Position numbers and translations under genes: made by a program
Origin: JASHPR01 sp963739645
Lineage (GTDB): Bacteria; Actinomycetota; Actinomycetes; Streptosporangiales; Streptosporangiaceae
Length of the DNA stretch: 64,000 nt
Assembly: GCA_963739645.1 (NCBI GenBank)
Contig: CAVUBM010000088.1
Location: 1 to 64,000, forward strand
Direction of reading: 5' to 3'
Notes under the pieces: model-generated
Databases searched by the model: none
The model's input: only the letters and a program-made list of their open reading frames with translations
Told to the model about the DNA's origin: nothing
In this document: piece after piece, positions 36,222 to 45,566 of the stretch
Layout of the letters: each line of letters opens with the position of its first letter
Numbering within the stretch: position 1 is the stretch's first letter

Positions 36222-37461
36222 TCAGGCCAGCGTCACCCGGACCGGCAGCTCCCGCAGGCCGTTGGTGAAGTTCGACCGGATCCGCCGCGGCCGCCCGGCC
36301 AGCTCGAACCGGGCCACACGCCGGGCCAGCGCGGCCAGCACCACGTTCACCTCGAGCCGGGCCAGGTGCACGCCCAGGCACAGGTGCGGCCCGCCGCGGC
36401 CGAAGCTGAGGTGCCGGTTGGGGGAGCGGCCGACGTCGAACGACGTCCGGGTCGCCGAACTCGGCCTCGTCCCGGTTCCCTGACACGTACCAGAGCACGA
36501 CCTTGTCCCCGGCCCGGATCTTCGCGCCGCCGAGCTCGGTGTCGACGGTCGCCGTCCGCCGCATGAAGTGCGTCGGGCAGCTCCACCGGAGCACCTCGTC
36601 GGTGGCCGGGCCGAGCAGGCCGGGGTCGGCGCGCACCCGGTCCCACTGCTCCGGGCGCTCGCAGAACGCCAGCACCCCCTGGGCGATGGCGATGCGGGTG
36701 GTCTCGTTCCCGGCCACCACGAGGATCGAGAAGAAGTTGTCCAGATCGGTCTCGCTCAGCCGGTCGCCGTCGACCTCGGCCCGCAGCAGCGTGGACAGCA
36801 GGTCGTCGCCGGGATCGCGGAGCTTCTGCGCCACGACCTCGCGGCCCAGGTCCCACAGCTGCTTGCCGTACGGGCTCCGGAACGGGAACCGCCGGTAGGC
36901 GTCGGTGTCGTCGCGGCCCCAGACCACGTCGGTGACGTCCGGGTCGGTGTTGGCGATCAGCCGGTCGCCGAGGTCGATGAACTGGTCCAGGTCGGCCTCG
37001 GGCAGGCCCATGATCCGGGCCAGCACCCGGATCGGTACCTCCTTCGCGACCGTGTCGACGAAGTCGAGCTCACCCTCCGCCAGGCCCGCGTCCAGGACCT
37101 GCTCGGTGAGCCCCTCCACGAAGTGCTGGTAGACCGCGACCGCCCGCTGCGTGAAGATCGAAGAAACGATCTTGCGCAGCTTGGTGTGATCGGGCGGGTC
37201 GGTGTCGATGATCGTGCGCCGGGCCTCCATGTCCTCGTCGGTCGGCTCCTCGAACGAGATCCCGCGCGCCGACGAGAACGTGGCCACGTCACGGCTGGCG
37301 GTGACGATGTCCCGGTAGCCGCAGACGGACCAGAACCCGGAGTTCGGCGAGGTCTCCTCGTGCCACGCGACCGGCTCCTCGCGCCGGAGCCGGGCAAACT
37401 CGCCGTACGGAACGCCCCGCGCCCACATGTCGAGATCGGTGAGGTCGACAGCCTGCGCCAT
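36222..37461 (-). CDS. Cytochrome P450 (CYP124/125/142-like), one frameshift
   Basis: About 412 residues. I-helix oxygen-binding AGNETTR, ExxR in DEVLRW, and the haem loop LSFGRGGPHLCLGVHLA with the proximal Cys; the extra residue in FGRGGPH is typical of the mycobacterial sterol/alkyl P450 group. DIDTDPPDHTKLRKIVSSIF-type B/C region is present. Frame breaks near 36443, just before the haem loop. ATG 37461 has no Shine-Dalgarno, and the operator begins 8 bp upstream, so a leaderless or very short leader is likely. No ferredoxin partner nearby. Confidence 0.84.
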
Positions 37462-37468
37462 GCCAGAT

Positions 37469-37484
37469 AGTTTGGCACCAAACG
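37469..37484. promoter_or_regulatory. CGTTTG-N4-CAAACG operator, P450 gene
   Basis: AGTTTGGCACCAAACG, one mismatch, ending 8 bp before the P450 ATG. Position implies it overlaps the transcription start. Confidence 0.6.
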
Positions 37485-37571
37485 AGCGGCCGGGCAACGG
37501 AGTGCGGCCTGAGCAGCCCGCGGACTTGCGGCGGCAGCACGGCAAATGCGACCGTGCGGGGGGAGGTTTCT

Positions 37572-38270
37572 ATGCGAGTCGTCGTCGTCCGTTTCCACGA
37601 AGAGGACCTGGCCGGGTTCATCGGCGAGGCGTTCGAGGCGCACGGCGCCGAACTCGACGTGCACATGTTCCCCAAGGAAGGCCCGCTGCCCGCGCTCGGC
37701 GGGGTCGATCACGTGATCGTGCTCGGCGCCATCTGGTCGGTCTATGACGACAGCCCGGACCGCGCCTGGATCGCCGACCTGCTGGCCTGGCTGCGCGAGG
37801 CGGACCAGGCCGACGTGCCCGTGCTCGGGATCTGCTTCGGCGCGCAGGCGGTCTCGGCCGCGTTCGGCGGCCAGGTGGAGCCCGCGCCCCGTAAGGAGAT
37901 CGGCTGGACGGTGGTCGACACGGCCGACCCCGGGCTGGTCCCGCCCGGCCCCTGGCTGGAGTTCCACGGCGACCGCTGCGTCCCGCCGCCGCAGGCCAGG
38001 CTGCTGGCGCGCAACGAGGTGGGCGTGCAGGCGTTCTCGGTCGGCCGGCACCTGGCCGTCCAGTTCCACCCCGAGTGCGACGGCGCGCTGCTCCGGCTGT
38101 GGCTGGACGCGGGCGGCCGCGAGGATGTCACGCAGGCCGGGTACGACCCGGACCGGTTCCTTACCGAGACCTACGCGGAGGAGCCGGGCGCGCGGAAACG
38201 GGCCGCCCAGCTGGTCGATACCGCGCTGCTGATCGCCCAGCAGCCGACCGCCAGCACCACCCAGCCGTAA
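37572..38270 (+). CDS. Class I glutamine amidotransferase-like protein
   Basis: 232-residue stand-alone amidotransferase. Nucleophile Cys in GICFGAQAVSAAFGG (about residue 88) and the His-Glu pair in LAVQFHPEC (about residue 166). Such GuaA-like proteins without a synthase domain hydrolyse glutamine-type amides or gamma-glutamyl compounds. ATG 37572 follows GGGGGAGG. Next to a gamma-glutamylation locus it could be a gamma-glutamyl hydrolase (PuuD-like), but that is inference. It converges with the MarR gene. Confidence 0.8.
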   Translation: MRVVVVRFHEEDLAGFIGEAFEAHGAELDVHMFPKEGPLPALGGVDHVIVLGAIWSVYDDSPDRAWIADLLAWLREADQADVPVLGICFGAQAVSAAFGGQVEPAPRKEIGWTVVDTADPGLVPPGPWLEFHGDRCVPPPQARLLARNEVGVQAFSVGRHLAVQFHPECDGALLRLWLDAGGREDVTQAGYDPDRFLTETYAEEPGARKRAAQLVDTALLIAQQPTASTTQP

Positions 38271-38345
38271 CGCATCCGCCGCCACCGCCCCCGCGTCCCC
38301 GCGATGGCCCCGCGGAGCCCGGTCATCCCCGGCGTCCGCCCGGCC

Positions 38346-38858
38346 TCAGCCCTCCACCGACCGGATGATCTTGCGCAGCAGCGACGCGAGCTGCCCCTTT
38401 TCTTCCTCGGTGAGGCTGCCGCTGGCGAACGCCTCGCCCTGGTTGAACGCCGGGAACAGCCGCTCGATCACGCTCAGGCCCTTGGGCTCCAGGCTGACCA
38501 GCACCAGGCGGCCGTCCGCGTCGTGCGGCCGCCGCCGGGTCAGGCCGCGCTTCTCCAGCGTCTTCAGCACGCCGGTGAGCGTCCCCTTGGTCACGCCCGC
38601 CTCGGAGGCGAGGTGCCGGGTCTGCTGGTCGCCCCAGATCCACAGCACGAACAGCACGGTGAACGCCGCCCAGGACAGGTCCTCGTCGGCCAGTACCTTC
38701 TGCTCCATGTGGTGCCGGATCACGTTGGCCGCACGGTAGATGTTGGACACCGCCGCCATGGCGGCGAAGTCGAGGTGCTGGTCGCCGATCCGGCCGCGGA
38801 TGTCGCGCTCGGCCCGCACGAGATCGCTGTCGCTGCCGGCCGCGAGGCGATGAGGCAT
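38346..38858 (-). CDS. MarR-family regulator
   Basis: 170 residues, winged helix with helices flanking for dimerisation. LSWAAFTVLFVLWIWGDQQTRHLASEAGVTKGTLTGVLKTLEKRGL is the recognition region (given in part by its key pattern), followed by the wing RRRPHDADGRLVLVSL. ATG 38858. Divergent from the membrane glycosyltransferase; a TATCA-N3-TGATA palindrome in the shared gap is a likely binding site. Could also be considered for the CGTTTG sites, but none lies in its own promoter. Confidence 0.85.
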   Translation of the reverse strand: MPHRLAAGSDSDLVRAERDIRGRIGDQHLDFAAMAAVSNIYRAANVIRHHMEQKVLADEDLSWAAFTVLFVLWIWGDQQTRHLASEAGVTKGTLTGVLKTLEKRGLTRRRPHDADGRLVLVSLEPKGLSVIERLFPAFNQGEAFASGSLTEEEKGQLASLLRKIIRSVEG

Positions 38859-38900
38859 GGCACGATCGTACGTGTCCCGGGCGCAGGCCCGCCTGCCTTA

Positions 38901-39008
38901 GCCGCCCCTCTGCGCCATAGGCCGCCCCTCTGCGCCATAGGCCGGCCCTCGCGACATAGGCCGGCCCCGCGCACATGGCCGGCCCGCGCCATTGGCCCGC
39001 CCCCGTAG
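38901..39008. repeat. Tandem repeat with stepwise shortening units
   Basis: Units all begin GCCSSCCC and end near CATAG/CATG/CATTG, with lengths 20, 20, 19, 18, 17 and 14 bp. The first two copies are identical. It lies between the MarR start and the TATCA palindrome, so it lengthens the divergent promoter region. Confidence 0.7.
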
Positions 39009-39028
39009 CAGCGCTCGCAGAATTGGTC

Positions 39029-39041
39029 TATCATTTTGATA
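39029..39041. promoter_or_regulatory. TATCA-TTT-TGATA palindrome, MarR-type operator
   Basis: Lies 59 bp before the glycosyltransferase start in the divergent region with the MarR gene, in a sharply AT-rich 30-bp patch (TCTATCATTTTGATATCAG). Fits MarR-family box shape and probably overlaps a promoter. Confidence 0.6.
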
Positions 39042-39099
39042 TCAGTTTTTTTCGTGGCCTGCCGGGGAACCCCTGACAGCCCGCATAGCGGGAGGCATC

Positions 39100-40671
39100 A
39101 TGAGCCAGCTCAGCGGCTCCGCCGCCGTTCTCCCCTCGGCCGAAGCCCCGCCGGCCAGCCCGGCCCTGCCGGAGGCCGGTCATCCCGCCGAGCGAGTGCG
39201 GGGGCTCGTGTGGGGCGTGCCAGGGCTCGTGTGGGTGATCGCCGCCGTCTTCGTGGCGCTCGAGCTCGCGCTCAGCGACCGGTACGGCTTCCTGCAGGAC
39301 GAGCTCTACTTCGTCGAGGCCGGCCGCCACCTCGCGTTCGGCTACGTGGACCAGCCGCCGCTGGCTCCGCTGCTCACCCGGGTCACGGACGTCCTCGGCG
39401 TCAGCCCGACCGCGATCCGGATCGCGCCGGCGCTGGCCGGCGGGGCGGTCGTGGTCCTGGCGGCCAGGTTCGCGGCCCTGTTCGGCGCGGGCCGCCTCGG
39501 CCGGGTGCTCGCCGCCCTCCTCACCGCGTGCGCTCCGCTGGTCCTGGCGCTCGCCCACCTGGGCATCACCGAGCCGATTGACCTGCTGGCCTGGACCGTG
39601 GTCCTGCTCTGCGTGACCACGGCGCTGCTGCGCGGCAGGCCGCGCTGGTGGCTCGGCGCGGGCGTCGCGGCCGGTGCCGGGCTGGAGGACAACAACCTGA
39701 TGGCCCTGCTGCTGATCTGCCTCGCCATCGGCCTCCTCCTCTCCAGGTACCGCACGGTCCTGCGCACGCGCTGGCCCTGGCTCGGCGCTGGCCTCGCCTC
39801 GGTGATCTGGGCGCCGAACGTCATCTGGCAGGCTACCCACGGGTGGCCCCAGCTGGCCATGGCCTCCGCCCTGCACCAGATGAACAGCACGCCTGCCGAC
39901 TACGTCCTCGCGCTGCCGACCCAGCTTGATTACGCAGGGCTGGGGGTGATCCCGCTGCTCATCGCGGGATTCGTCTGGCTCTGGCGGACCGCGGAGCTGC
40001 GATTCCTCGCCATCACCGCCACGCTCCTCATCGTCTACGTCGTGCTCTGGGTGCCGGGCAAGGGTTACTACTCCGAGGGAACCTGCGCGGTGCTGCTGGC
40101 CGCGGGCGCGGCCACGACCGAGCGCTGGATCAGGCGCGGCCGCCGGCCGCGGCTGCGGCAGTGGATCGTGGTGCTCACCATCCTGCACGGCATGGTCCTG
40201 GTCCTGCCCGCTGACCTGCCCGTGGTGCCGGTCGCGGACCTGCACACCATCTGGGGTCAGGACCAGGTGACCACGGCGGACACCGTGGGCTGGCCGCAGC
40301 TCACCCGCGAGGTCGCGGCGCAGGACGCGGCGCTGGTGCGCGCGGGCGAGGCGCCCACGTCGATCTTCGCGGGCGACTACGGGGAAGCCGGTGCGCTCGG
40401 CGTTCTGGGCTCGGGCTACCACCTTCCGCCCGTGCTCTCCGGCCACAACACGTTCTGGCTGTGGGGGCCGGGACGGGCCTCCGACCGCACGGTGCTCGTG
40501 GTTGACGCGCTCAGCGCGCTGCGGCCCTACTTCGCCCGCTGCCGGGTGCTGACCACCTACTACGCCCCCTACCACGTGCAGACCTACTGGACCGGCCTGC
40601 AGATCGGCGTCTGCACCGGACCGGTGGCCGGCTGGCGCACGCTGTGGCCGCACCTGAAGCACTACGACTGA
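39100..40671 (+). CDS. Glycosyltransferase family 39-like membrane protein (PMT/ArnT fold)
   Basis: 523-residue membrane protein with about 9-10 hydrophobic helices. N-terminal cytosolic tail, then TM1 (LVWVIAAVFVALELALS) and the loop YGFLQDELYFVEAGRHLAFGYVDQPPLAPL, which holds the acidic-residue pair (DE) typical of GT-C enzymes. These move sugars from polyprenyl-phosphate carriers at the outer face. ATG 39100 follows GGGAGG. Divergent from the MarR regulator. A long reading frame on the opposite strand is an artefact of codon bias. Confidence 0.82.
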   Translation: MSQLSGSAAVLPSAEAPPASPALPEAGHPAERVRGLVWGVPGLVWVIAAVFVALELALSDRYGFLQDELYFVEAGRHLAFGYVDQPPLAPLLTRVTDVLGVSPTAIRIAPALAGGAVVVLAARFAALFGAGRLGRVLAALLTACAPLVLALAHLGITEPIDLLAWTVVLLCVTTALLRGRPRWWLGAGVAAGAGLEDNNLMALLLICLAIGLLLSRYRTVLRTRWPWLGAGLASVIWAPNVIWQATHGWPQLAMASALHQMNSTPADYVLALPTQLDYAGLGVIPLLIAGFVWLWRTAELRFLAITATLLIVYVVLWVPGKGYYSEGTCAVLLAAGAATTERWIRRGRRPRLRQWIVVLTILHGMVLVLPADLPVVPVADLHTIWGQDQVTTADTVGWPQLTREVAAQDAALVRAGEAPTSIFAGDYGEAGALGVLGSGYHLPPVLSGHNTFWLWGPGRASDRTVLVVDALSALRPYFARCRVLTTYYAPYHVQTYWTGLQIGVCTGPVAGWRTLWPHLKHYD

Positions 40672-40680
40672 CCTGGCGCC

Positions 40681-41886
40681 TCACCCGGTACTGCCCCTCG
40701 CCGCCGGGGCATGGATGACCGATGCATCCTCTTCCCCGAGCGCCTCCTCCTCGTCGCGGTCGAGCACGGCGGGCCGGAACAGCTGCTGGGCGATCAGGGT
40801 CGGCACAAAGGCGGACAGGATGACTACGGTGACCAGCTCGGTGTACTGGGATCGGTCAATGAGGCCGTGGGTGAGGCCGAACAGCGCCGCGATGGAGCCG
40901 AACGTGAGCCCGGTGGCCATCAGCAGCGTGGTGTAGGTACGCTCCCGCCGGGGCAGCCGGAAGGCCATGGCCACCGGCCAGACGCCGACCACCTTGGTGG
41001 TGAGCTTGACCAGCAGCAGCGCCGCGATCACCCCGGCCCCGGCGATCAGCGCGGGCGCGGAGATCAACGTGCCGGCCCGCAGGAAGAAGAACGGGGTGAG
41101 CAGGGCGAACGCGATGGAGCGCAGCCGGTCCATCAGCACCCGGTCGTGCAGGAACACCCCGGCCACGACCAGCCCGGCGACATACGCGGGCAAGACGGCC
41201 TCGCTGCCCGCCTGGGTAGCCAGCCCGCCCAAGCCGAACAGGACCACCAGTAGCAGCTTGATCTCCGGCTCGGAGACACGGTGGCCGAAATACCTGATCG
41301 CCAGCCGGAGCAGCCGGGGTAGCAGCGCCACGGTGACCGTGCTGACCGCGACGAAGACGAGGAGCAGCCAGCCGTAGGTGGCGAACAGGCCGCCGAGGGC
41401 CAGCACGGTGCCCAGGTCGGTGACAAAGCAGGCGGCCAGGATGAGCTTGCCGAGGTCATGACGGTTCAGCCCGGTCTCGACCATCACCGCGTATACGACT
41501 GCGACTGAGGTGGTGCTCAGCGCGACCCCGCCGATCTCGGCGGCATGCAGATGCCAACCCAGGACCAGCCCGCAGAACGCGAACGCACCCAGGAATGGCA
41601 GCAGGAATGAGGCCAGGCCGATGGACAGGCTGGCCTTCCAGTGCCCGCGCAGCGATACCGGGTCGATCTCCGCCCCGGCCAGGAACGTGAGCACCAGCGA
41701 GCCCGCGCTGGCCAGGAACGTGATCACGTCGGTCTGGGTGACATGCTCGCGGATGCCGGGGATGTTCCCGGCCAGCGCGCCGACCACAATCTCGACCAGC
41801 GCCGCGGGTACGGCGACGCGGATACTGATCACCGACGCGAGCAGGGCCATGCCCAGCCAGATGGCCGCCACGTAGTAGAAATTCAT
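40681..41886 (-). CDS. CPA2-family cation:proton antiporter (Kef/NapA type)
   Basis: 401 residues, about 12 helices, monovalent cation/proton antiporter domain without a C-terminal TrkA-N domain. Acidic helix FLAGAEIDPVSL and GLVVAGVFLHD carry membrane Asp/Glu positions of the family. ATG 41886 follows GCAGGAG; an in-frame upstream ATG at 41970 lacks a site. A stem-loop (41906-41940) lies in the leader. Its job is Na+/K+ or pH homeostasis; no regulatory partner adjoins. Confidence 0.83.
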   Translation of the reverse strand: MNFYYVAAIWLGMALLASVISIRVAVPAALVEIVVGALAGNIPGIREHVTQTDVITFLASAGSLVLTFLAGAEIDPVSLRGHWKASLSIGLASFLLPFLGAFAFCGLVLGWHLHAAEIGGVALSTTSVAVVYAVMVETGLNRHDLGKLILAACFVTDLGTVLALGGLFATYGWLLLVFVAVSTVTVALLPRLLRLAIRYFGHRVSEPEIKLLLVVLFGLGGLATQAGSEAVLPAYVAGLVVAGVFLHDRVLMDRLRSIAFALLTPFFFLRAGTLISAPALIAGAGVIAALLLVKLTTKVVGVWPVAMAFRLPRRERTYTTLLMATGLTFGSIAALFGLTHGLIDRSQYTELVTVVILSAFVPTLIAQQLFRPAVLDRDEEEALGEEDASVIHAPAARGSTG

Positions 41887-41905
41887 CACTGCTCCTGCCA
41901 GTACG

Positions 41906-41940
41906 TCCTGGCAGCAGCCGACTGCCGACGACTGCCAGGA
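41906..41940. repeat. Inverted repeat in antiporter leader
   Basis: TCCTGGCAG (41906-41914) and its exact complement (41932-41940), spacer 17 bases; further TCCTGCCAG and TCCTGGTAG copies flank it. It begins 20 bp upstream of the antiporter start, so an RNA hairpin near the ribosome site is possible. No known riboswitch consensus recognised. Confidence 0.45.
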
Positions 41941-42082
41941 GGGAGAGTCCTGGTAGAAGCCATCAGCCACGCTGGCGGTTCGGGCGGCGTGCCCGCCGGA
42001 GCTTCATCCGGCCAGATCGCATGATAGCCGCAGCAGATACGCATGAGCCCGGACGGGCCTGCGGTCACGGTGGTCCAGGAGA

Positions 42083-42910
42083 TCAGGGCGCGTCGTACGC
42101 GATCGTCGGCAGGTCCACCGCGGTCGCGCCGCCGTCGACCGTGATCACGGCACCGGTCACGGCGGAGGCATGGCCGCTGGCCAGGAACGCCACCACGGCC
42201 GCAACCTCGCCCGCCTCGGCGGGCCTGCGCAGCGGCACCTGCCCGGTGGCCAGCGTGTAGGCGGCTTCCCGGCTGGTGAGCCCGTGCAGATCGGCGAGCT
42301 GGTCCATCTCCTCGTCGGCCATGGGGGTCCGCACCCAGCCCGGGCACACGGTGTTGACCCGGACCCCGCGCGGGCCGAAGTCCCTGGCCATCGACCGGGC
42401 CAGGCCGATCAGCCCGTGCTTGGCCGTGACGTAGCCCACCGACTCGGGGGACGCGGCCAGGCCGGCAATCGACGACACCACGACCACGCAGCCGCGGCGG
42501 GTGATGAGCTGCGGCAGGCAGGCCCGAGCCGAGACCAGGCAGGTGGTCATGTTGGAGCGGATGCTTGCCGTCCAGGCGTCGTCGGCGATGTCAGCGGCGG
42601 TTCCGGCGCCCATACCCCCGGCGTTCGCCACCAGGACGTCGACGCCGCCGAAGCGCGTGATCGCGGCCTCCGCCACCCTGGCCATGTCGGCCGGGTCCGC
42701 CGCGTCGGCCGGGACGGCCAGGGCCTGGGCCTCCGGGGTCCGGTTCTGCAGCGTGGCCACGGTGTCGTGCAGCAGCGAGGCGCGCCGCCCGACCAGGATG
42801 ATCGCGCCGCCCTCGGCGGCAAACCGGGCGGCCACCGCGGCGCCGATCCCGGTCCCGGCGCCAGTGATCACCGCGACCTTGCCGTCGAGCCAGCCACCAG
42901 ATCCGGCCAT
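42083..42910 (-). CDS. SDR-family oxidoreductase
   Basis: 275-residue SDR: GAGTGIG near residue 17, NAGGMG, catalytic YVTAK, end VTGAVITVDGGATAVDLP. ATG 42910 chosen at the fold start, with AAAGGTTC-like sequence upstream. It lies 47 bp downstream of the PLP decarboxylase and probably shares its transcript with that gene and the amidase-like gene. Outside the GCTATAGC cluster. Confidence 0.82.
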   Translation of the reverse strand: MAGSGGWLDGKVAVITGAGTGIGAAVAARFAAEGGAIILVGRRASLLHDTVATLQNRTPEAQALAVPADAADPADMARVAEAAITRFGGVDVLVANAGGMGAGTAADIADDAWTASIRSNMTTCLVSARACLPQLITRRGCVVVVSSIAGLAASPESVGYVTAKHGLIGLARSMARDFGPRGVRVNTVCPGWVRTPMADEEMDQLADLHGLTSREAAYTLATGQVPLRRPAEAGEVAAVVAFLASGHASAVTGAVITVDGGATAVDLPTIAYDAP

Positions 42911-42957
42911 TGAGAACCTTTCAGCGTCTGCGGTGTAGGTGTGCGCGGGGCCGGCGG

Positions 42958-44323
42958 TCAGCCGCCGGCGAGCCGCTCGAGACGGGAGTGCAGTTCGCTC
43001 AGGTAGCCCTCGGCCTCCGGCTTCATCAGCACGCTGCGCAGGATCCTGGCGCCCTCGCCGTCCAGCTCCACGCCGGGCTGGCGGCGGGCGACGTCGGCGG
43101 CCGACACGCGCAGCGTGCTGAGGTACACCGGGCGGTCCGGGTCGGCCATGCCGTCGGCGAGCATCCGGCCGCTGGCCTGATCGATCGCGGACAGGCTCCG
43201 CGGGGTGGTGGCCGGGAAGTAGCAGATGATGTCCAGCTCCGGGGGCTGGTAGAGCACCAGCCGACCGGAATCGGAGATGAGCTTGGCCAGGTCCAGGGCG
43301 GCGCGGCGGCCCGCCGCGAGCACCCGGCCGAGCCCATCCGGCTCGGGCGGCAGCAGCCGGAACGTGAGCCACAGCGCGGCGGCCGCCGCCCCGGCCCGGG
43401 AGCACTCGAGGCTGATCTCGCCGAGGTGCAGGTCGCCGGACGTGAAGTAGGTGTAGGGGGAGTCATGCAGGTAGAACCGCCCGACGTCCGGGTCACGGAA
43501 TAGCACCGCGCCGCACCCGTAGGGCTGCAGCCCGTGCTTGTGCGGGTCAACGACCACCGAGTCGCACTCCGCGATGGCCCGCCACGGTGCCTCGTCCAGC
43601 CCGGCGCGGTCCTCGAGGCCCGCCAGCAGGGTGAAGAACCCGCCGTAGGCGGCGTCGACGTGCACCCGGACCCCGTGCTGGCGGGCGATCGCGATTACCT
43701 CGTGCACGGGATCGATGGCGCCCACGCCGGTCGTGCCCGCGGTCGCCACCACGGTCCCGATCCTGCCCCCGGCGAGCAGCGCGTCCAGCGCGCCGAGGTC
43801 CATCCGGCCTCCGCCGTCGGTGGCCACCGGGGTGCCCTCGATGCCCAGCACGCCGCACATCCGGCTGTGCGTGTAGTGCGCCTCGGTGCTGTAGGCGATG
43901 CCGCGGCCGGGGTGCAGCTCGCGGGCGACGAACAGGGCCTCCAGGTTCGCGATCGTGCCGCTGCTGGTCAGATGGCCCAGGTGGCGTGACCAGGCCGAAC
44001 ATCTGGGCCAGCTGCGCCACGACCTCCTTCTCCATCTGGCCGGTGACCGGGCCGCCGTCGAGCGCGTGGTTGTTCGGGTTGATCAGCATCGCGGTGACGT
44101 AGCCGGCGACGGCCGCCGGGTGCGGCGGCTTGAGCATCTGCCCGGCGTAGGCCGGGTGGAAGAACGGGTAGTTGCCTCGCAGCCGCTCGGTGAACTCGCC
44201 GAACGCGCTGGCGAACTGCTCGTCGCTCACCTGCATCGAGGCATCGCGCTCGAACGGCCCGAAGCCCGCCTGCCAGTCCTCGACCGCGTCCACGCCGCTG
44301 GTCAGCCAGCGCCGCAAGTCCAT
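42958..44323 (-). CDS. PLP-dependent group II decarboxylase, one frameshift
   Basis: About 454 residues, fold type I decarboxylase (aspartate/glutamate/aromatic-L-amino-acid type). FFHPAYAGQMLKPPHPAAVAG is the substrate-side N-terminus, HVDAAYGG the PLP-Asp strand and VVDPHKHGLQPYGCG the Schiff-base lysine. Frame breaks near 43984, just before HLTSSGTIANLEAL. ATG 44323. Downstream of the amidase-like gene, upstream of an SDR. Substrate amino acid cannot be read; the product amine would suit a catabolic role. Confidence 0.82.
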
Positions 44324-44363
44324 CTCGCACCCCCCGCCCGGCGCCGCAGCGGCCGGGCCACCA

Positions 44364-45434
44364 TCAACCCTTGTCCGGCCGGACCCAGATATCGCGCTCG
44401 TGCATGAGCTCGATCTGCTTGTCGGTCACCTCTCGGCGGTACTCATCGTGCCCGTACGGGGCCCGGTCGAGGTACATGTTCTTCGGGTAGACCGGCTGCT
44501 CGTAGATCAGCTGGTACTGCTCGGTGGTAAGGTCCTTGATCCAGTTGTCCCACTGCGCGTTCGCGCGGAACTTGCGCAGCGCCTCGACGTCGACGGTCCC
44601 GGCCACCCAGGAGGATCCGGCGCTGTAGTCGTGCCGCCCGACGATCTGCCCACGGTAGTCGATCACCGCTGACCCGCCGCCGAACGTGTCGATCGGGACC
44701 TTGGAGTCGGCGTCCAGATAGTACGTGCCGACGTTGCAGGCGATCAGGTAGAAGTTGTTGTCCAGGGCGCGGGCCCGGTTCTGGATCTCGAACAGGCCGT
44801 TGCCGACGTGCGGGTGCGGGTACGGGCCACGGTAGACGATCTCGGCGCCGTTCATGGCCAGGCCGCGGGCGTTCTCCGGATAGGAGCCCTCGTTGGCCAT
44901 CAGGAACCCGAGCCGGCCGATCTCGGTGTCGGCGACCGGATAGAAGGCGTCCAGGTTGCGGCCGTACAGCTCGATCCACCTGTCCCAGACGTTGTGCGGC
45001 GTCACCGAGTGCTCGACCGGGAGCAGCGGGACCACCTTGTGGTGCCGGAGGATGACCTCGCCTTCCGGGCTGATGATGAAGCCCACGTTGAAGAACCGCC
45101 CAGGAAACTCGGGGTGGCGGGCCTTGGCCTGAGCCATCACAAACGCGTTCCACTGCCGGGCCAGCGCGCCCAGGCGGTCCGTCTCGGGGCCCGGGATGTC
45201 GATGGCGCACTCCCGGGCGAACTCCTCGTGATTGAGGTCCAGGACCTCGTCGTTGAAGCCCTGCAGGGCGCCTTCGGGGATGGCGATGAGCCGCACCGGC
45301 AGGTCCAGGCTGGACAGCCACGATGCGGCTTTGATCAGGTGTGAGAGGTGCTCGAGGTTGGTCTCGATCTCACGGCGGTGGCGGATGCCCCGCATGGTGG
45401 GCACCAGGCCCAGGGCCTGATAGGGCTCGATCAT
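44364..45434 (-). CDS. Amidase/nitrilase-superfamily protein lacking catalytic Cys
   Basis: 356 residues aligned with aliphatic amidase/formamidase (AmiE/AmiF). Glu of the triad is in IPEGALQGF, Lys in RHHKVVPLLPVE with the second Glu. At the nucleophile, AmiE has ICDDGNYPE; this protein has MANEGSYPE, so Ala replaces Cys. The rest, including GAEIVYRG and the C-terminal tail, is well kept and there is no frameshift. It may be inactive, a binding or regulatory pseudoenzyme, or use another chemistry. ATG 45434. First gene of the group amidase-decarboxylase-SDR. Confidence 0.8.
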   Translation of the reverse strand: MIEPYQALGLVPTMRGIRHRREIETNLEHLSHLIKAASWLSSLDLPVRLIAIPEGALQGFNDEVLDLNHEEFARECAIDIPGPETDRLGALARQWNAFVMAQAKARHPEFPGRFFNVGFIISPEGEVILRHHKVVPLLPVEHSVTPHNVWDRWIELYGRNLDAFYPVADTEIGRLGFLMANEGSYPENARGLAMNGAEIVYRGPYPHPHVGNGLFEIQNRARALDNNFYLIACNVGTYYLDADSKVPIDTFGGGSAVIDYRGQIVGRHDYSAGSSWVAGTVDVEALRKFRANAQWDNWIKDLTTEQYQLIYEQPVYPKNMYLDRAPYGHDEYRREVTDKQIELMHERDIWVRPDKG

Positions 45435-45566
45435 GACTTATACCTTCAACCCTGCGGGCCCCGGCTTCAAGCGGGACGTGGTGATCGGGCCGCGCCGCCC
45501 CGGCCGCTGTCCCGGCACGGGCGTGTCCCGGGACAGCGGGCCAGGGACGATCGCTAGAGTTTGATC

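Noticed and set aside
39031..40662. Long open frame antisense to the membrane glycosyltransferase
   Set aside because: Composition is Arg/Gly/Glu/Gln-rich with no family motif, and the sense strand encodes a clear membrane protein. It is a codon-bias shadow.
41887..42082. c-di-AMP (ydaO-type) riboswitch before the antiporter
   Set aside because: The conserved core sequences of that class are not present and the leader is short.
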